NCBI GenBank assembly: GCA_034440575.1
Contig: JAOTOL010001276.1
Coordinates: forward strand, 47,501 to 111,500
Direction of reading: 5' to 3'
Length of the DNA stretch: 64,000 nucleotides
Source of the DNA: Imbricaverruca yamaguchii
Lineage: Eukaryota; Arthropoda; Thecostraca; Neoverrucidae
The notes below the pieces were generated by a model. It was not told the DNA's origin. It searched no databases and saw only the letters and a program-made list of their open reading frames with translations. Of the stretch, positions 59,817-64,000 are shown in pieces. Every line of letters starts with the position of its first letter. Positions within the stretch are counted from its first letter, which is position 1. A program made the translations under genes and the position numbers.

Positions 59817-59822
59817 AATAAA
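59817..59822 (+). promoter_or_regulatory. Polyadenylation signal of the secreted-protein gene
   Basis: The canonical hexamer AATAAA lies 142 bases after the stop, giving a short 3' UTR for the 58038-59675 gene. Confidence 0.7.
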
Positions 59823-61274
59823 ACAACAGAGCTTGTGAATATTTGTTCACAACAGTTGTAAACAGATATGAGAACAGTTGTTTGTGTGAAAAAGTATACA
59901 GCATGCATCATCACCTCGCCATAATGATGCCCACCTTGATTATGCTGGCTGATTAGCTTAATACGATATGTGCACTAGCAGAATAAGCAAAGCATGTACT
60001 CTGGGCGTAAGATGCGGGAATCAGATAGCAGTATTTGCATTTTAGGTGAAATCAACGTGTCAATCGCGTCCTACCACGGACAGCGTGAGCGATTTGTCTA
60101 GTATTAAACTATACTTGCACAATAGGAACATATCACCGTCTACAATGACACAAATCTATGACACAAAAAAAACTGCAACAAACGCTAGCAGCGCATCAAC
60201 CTCCTCCATCTTCAACTCACAGCTACTGAATGTCAAGCTACCTCAAATTCAGCCTACGAATGACGCAGCAGCGCCATATATTGGAACATTGAAAGCTCAG
60301 CTAATGCATCAGCAATTGTATCGGCTGCTGGAGAAATGTCTCCACTAACCCGGCGCTAATCCACTGTTTTGGGGTCTGTTCGGGTGGCTCCAATAACCTC
60401 CACAAAACTCCACTGGTCGTTCCCGTCGCAAATCCAGTGGAGATTTTTCCTCCACCAACATTCACCAGTGGAACAAAAGCTTCACCAGACCAAGAGGAGA
60501 ATCCATTTGTAATTTTTTTTTCAGTCGAGCTCAATCACGGCGCACTGGCGACATACATTTGCGCGTAAACCAAGTCCTCCATCGTATGAATCTCATCTTC
60601 ATGCATAAACTAAATGCCATGATCACCCTTCGCAAAGGAAATATGAAATTACTACTACAGCTACGAACATAAATGGAAATAACAGATGCAAACCACAAAA
60701 CATCCCTTTTGAGGCCTTTGATCTATGTCATAGGTGTAGGAGCTCATTTTTAAATTAAGGGAGGGGAAAAACAGTGGTCGGCTCTCCAGTGTGAATCTAT
60801 GGTCATCTGTGGGGGAATGACTTATGGTGGTCTCCCATCGTCCACGGTGCGCAATTTTACGGGCATGTGGTCTTGCTTATCCATTTTCTTCCGGAGGATG
60901 TAGAGAAGATCCGGTGTTTAGAAGTTATATTTCATAATTAATGTGGCTTTGTACTTTGACAATGTCGACTTAAACCGTATGTGCTGTTGGTTTAAAAGAA
61001 AATTAGACATGAACATGCCACAGCACCTGCCAAATGCACAAGCAGTTTAAGACTGGCCCGCTGGTTTCGGTTCAGCACTCGGACCCCAACAACATGCACA
61101 ACCACAAAAAATAACCCAAATCGAGTTCTTACTATTTATTGGAACACACGAATGGCTTTCGCATATTCAGATTACCCTCTGCTTTGAACCTTGCCAGAGG
61201 TCTTCATTCGCTCTGAGTTTCTCTCCGCGAATGTTGCCTTAATTGTATCTAGGTCTATTTCCTCCACTTTCTCT
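59823..61274. other. Intergenic stretch, no gene recognised
   Basis: AT-rich, short frames. Near 60340-60480 the words CTCCACTGGT and CCAGTGGAG recur in both orientations, a minor local repeat. No gene supported. Confidence 0.45.
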
Positions 61275-62470
61275 CTATATACACTTATCAGCGTCAGGTG
61301 GGTGGTTCAACCGTGGTTGTACCATTGTGGACCTCAGGTACGTTTTCAGGCGTCGCAGCATCGAGAATGACCTCTCGGCAGAGGCCACTGAGCATGGCAG
61401 GCTCATGATTACGAGATTCCTCCAGCATCTGGAGAACCTCCAGTATGTGGCCATACAGTTCCAACATTCGCTTCATGGCCAAGGCCGCGTTGGCGCGATG
61501 GTCAGCGCCTTCTTCACCACCTCTCCTTCCTTGAAGAGGGACTTGTGAAGGTTGGTCCGCTTTGCTGATTCGTTCACAATATTTGCCACGCCCTCCACAA
61601 ACTCCAGTGTGTCCGCCACCGTCAACACACTTCTTCCTGCCTCCTGGAGCACCAAATCCAGGGAGTGGTTGACACACGGCACGTATACACAATGCGGGTT
61701 CAGGTCTTTAAACCTTCTTTGTACACCCTTATGAACTCCGCTGATGTTCGCTGCAGTGTCAAAGGAGAAGCCAGACAACTTCTGCATAGGGATGTTGAGT
61801 CGGATGAGAACGTCCTTAATTACGAGGGTCAGCGTCTCGCCAGTGCTGCTAGTGACGTCATAAATACCAATAAAGGCGTTAGTCGACCTAATCTTGGCAT
61901 CAAGATACTGGATACAGAGGCTGGACGTTTCCATTTATCGGTGGTTCCGTCAGCAATCAGTCCAATGAAGTCGGCACCTCGAAGTTCTTCCGCGATGTCC
62001 AGTAGGTTCTGACGTCCAAACATTTCGATTATCTCGTTATGAATGACCGGGGACATCCAGTTGTTCCGTCCATTGATAAAGACGACCACATCCGTGAGGT
62101 TCTCCGTCTTTGCCCGATGGAGCATCAGATTGTACAGAGCCCCATCGCGGTTTTCATGACTCATGACCGGGAATCGCTGCTGTCCCAAATACTGGGCTGA
62201 AGCAGAGTAGCGATATGGCTTTCTGGGCGACTTTTTGGCTGGCAGTTTCCTATAGGTTCAGGCTGTGCTCCACGCCATGTGTTGACTTCAGGTAGAGTTG
62301 AGTTTGCTGGTGGCGTGTCGGTGGCAGTCACTTCTCTCATGTTTTTGGAATTTCTCCATCGCCTTCTTTCAGTTTTTGAATCCTTCGAAGAAGGCCGATT
62401 CCATCCGTGTCCGTGTGTCCAGCAGGCCTTTTGACAACGCCTTCTGACAAAGCCTGCATGTGACGCAGTC
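61275..62470 (-). pseudogene. hAT-type (TTF/DUF4371) transposase pseudogene, internally deleted
   Basis: This group of hAT transposases has an N-terminal TTF-type finger, a DUF4371 core and a C-terminal dimerisation segment. On the minus strand: DCVTCRLCQKALSKGLL and MESAFFEGFKN, then a TGA at 62371-62369 where a Trp codon is expected, then KKAMEKFQK (TTF finger). Next comes a frame with LTDVVVFINGRNNWMSPVIH and GADFIGLIADGTTDKW, and after a shift STNAFIGIYDVTSSTGETL, LSGFSFDTAANISGVHKGV and YVPCVNHSLDLVLQEAGRSV. The sequence then jumps, through about 180 bp, directly to the C-terminal dimerisation block LPCSVASAERSFSMLRRLK and a stop at 61275. The middle third of the usual protein is missing. 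Stop, shifts and deletion make it a pseudogene. Confidence 0.85.
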
Positions 62471-62539
62471 TTTATCAGGGCCGTAGTATATCCACAGATA
62501 TGTGGATTCCCACTACTGTCGATGCCTTTGTCCAGTTTG

Positions 62540-62870
62540 CGACGCTGTCAAGGCGTCCGCGCGAAACTACAGCGATGTCGACGAGGCATCCGCGCGACCT
62601 GTAGCGATGTCGTCGAGGCATCCGCGCGACCTGTAGCGATGTCGTCGAGGCATCCGCGCGACCTGTAGCGATGTCGTCGAGGCATCCGCGCGACCTGCAG
62701 CGATGTCGACGAGGCATCCGCGCGACCTGTAGCGATGTCGTCGAGGCATCCGCGCCACCTGCAGCGATGTCGTCGAGGCATCCGTGCGACCTGCAGCGAT
62801 GTCGTCGAGGCGTCCGTGCGAGACTGTGACGATGTCATCGAGGCGTCCGCGCTGGACTCCAGCGACGTCA
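62540..62870 (+). repeat. 32 bp minisatellite (GCGATGTCGTCGAGGCATCC units)
   Basis: Units start at 62572, 62604, 62636, 62668, 62700, 62732, 62764 and 62796, with degenerate flanking units on each side. Because 32 is not a multiple of three, frames rotate from unit to unit, giving the repeating protein text seen on both strands. A minus-strand frame enters it from 63039 (ERQVIRKWSGNLQLAQPYF), which could be the N-terminus of the adjacent transposase pseudogene. Confidence 0.9.
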
Positions 62871-62895
62871 ATGTTGCGGATGCATTCGCCCCTGA

Positions 62896-62947
62896 CTGCG
62901 GTGACGTTGTCGGCGTGGATGAGCCATCCACGCCGACGTCACCGCAG
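62896..62947. repeat. Near-perfect hairpin, 23 bp arms
   Basis: The right arm CATCCACGCCGACGTCACCG plus CAG is the exact reverse complement of the left arm, except for a 2 base insertion (TG) in the left arm. The loop is AGC. Confidence 0.8.
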
Positions 62948-64000
62948 TCTGGATCTGATGAATGGTCTGAAAAGTATGGTTGAGCTAATTGCAGATTTCC
63001 ACTCCATTTTCTGATCACTTGGCGCTCCATGGGCAGCATCTGTAATTTTGCCCTTTTGTAGGTTCACAAAAATGCAGAATGCCCATCTGCAGTCCACTCT
63101 GTTCTCATGAAACTGACAACATCCATACTGCAGGATTTGTCCATATGTCATTCATTTATTCATCATGACTATTTTGTGTTATAAAAAGTGTCATGCATCA
63201 TTGCCATATTGATCGATATGTGTACAGGTACTGCACCATTGAGCATTGTTGTGATTGATGTGGAGACGGTGGATTGCCCTCAAAACTGGGAGGGGGAACC
63301 ATATTTTGAGTAGATTCTAATCAAAGGACATAGATATAATGCTTAAAAACCGCCAAAGCATGCAGTAATTTTGGTACCAACCCTGCCTCCTGGAATCTGC
63401 CACCACTGGATTGATGTGCTGTTATTTTCCTTTTAAAAGGTGTACAAATTATGTTTTTGTTTACCTATTATATCAAAAGTAGTAGAAATTCCACGTTTCC
63501 ATATGTGAGCATGAATGATCAAGAACATGATTGATGAAGCTCTTGATCACCCAACCGCAGAGTGCCCAATGGCCAAAGGGAGCACATTTTTTTGTGAATT
63601 CATCAATGAACTGCACTACATCTTTGTCTGTTAACAAAGATATCTAAGCCATGTTTAGATACTTTTTAGGGTAGGTACAGTTGAACGCAGACCACATCAG
63701 AACAATTTTCCATTACTAGATCCATAAAAAACAATGTGGATATAGCCAGTGAAAATAAAAATTGAAGTTCATGTATTCCCCAATGGCTCCAAATCTACAG
63801 CTGTACAAATGGGTTTGGCAAAACACCCATACTTATAGCTGTGCCATGTAGATACACATCCTTGGATCCTTTTTATTTATATAGGTCAGAGCCTATTTTA
63901 ACACAGTAATTGGACAGGCAATTTCCTCCCTAGCCATCCAAAATGCCTCCCCGGTGCAAAGTTGAGAAAAAAACTGGCTTTGTCATCAAAACCAACTGGG
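62948..64000. other. Right edge, no gene recognised
   Basis: AT-rich, non-coding in appearance. An ATG at 63943 opens a plus-strand frame (MPPRCKVEKKTGFVIKTNW) that runs off the window; 19 codons are too few to judge whether it is a gene start. Confidence 0.4.

Noticed and set aside
63943..64000. Open frame from ATG at 63943 to the window edge
   Set aside because: Only 19 codons visible; cannot be distinguished from chance.

Overview
The window is nuclear DNA from a multicellular animal. Genes are split by GT-AG introns, most of the sequence is non-coding, and it is dense in tRNA-derived SINEs, non-LTR retrotransposon remnants, hAT-type DNA transposons, TIR elements and minisatellites. A Star/FkbM-type membrane protein gene and CR1/Jockey-like LINEs point to an invertebrate, most likely an arthropod. 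A crustacean is my best guess, but only from the style of the families, not from a diagnostic marker. There is no bacterial, organellar or CRISPR signal.

Layout. 1-10 kb: non-coding, with an AT-rich foldback at the left edge, one possible terminal exon (3.92-4.15 kb) and two dispersed repeat families. 10.1-12.0 kb: a satellite of ~150 bp units, running one way and then inverted, whose units carry nuclear-receptor-like direct repeats; a SINE sits inside it. 12.3-23.7 kb: two oppositely oriented copies of a repeat carrying a ~15 bp minisatellite flank a LINE ORF1 remnant and a second SINE copy. 24.4-27.1 kb: a complex of direct and inverted repeats, a LINE 3' fragment and a 19 bp minisatellite. 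28.15 kb: a tRNA-Pro-like gene.

29.8-34.9 kb (minus): four phase-matched exons of an unrecognised gene, with a decayed hAT-related transposase gene and a SINE inside its largest intron. 36.3-37.7 kb: a CR1-like LINE. 40.4-45.3 kb: a complete hAT element with 8 bp target duplication, subterminal repeats and a frameshifted transposase. 46.4-48.4 kb: a 2.07 kb TIR element flanked by TA. 49.1-54.7 kb (minus): at least five exons of a Star-like/FkbM-domain single-pass membrane protein. 55.4-57.5 kb: four minisatellites and a SINE. 58.0-59.7 kb (plus): an intronless gene for a secreted, Cys-bounded, Ser/Thr/Val/Lys-rich protein of unknown function, the clearest complete gene here. 61.3-62.5 kb: an internally deleted hAT (DUF4371/TTF-type) pseudogene, next to a 32 bp minisatellite.

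The genes do not form one pathway. What links the window is layering of mobile DNA: SINE inside satellite, transposase inside a host intron, the same ~700 bp repeat inside both the hAT and the TIR element. Exon boundaries were read by eye from splice signals and phase; no alignment or database search was run.
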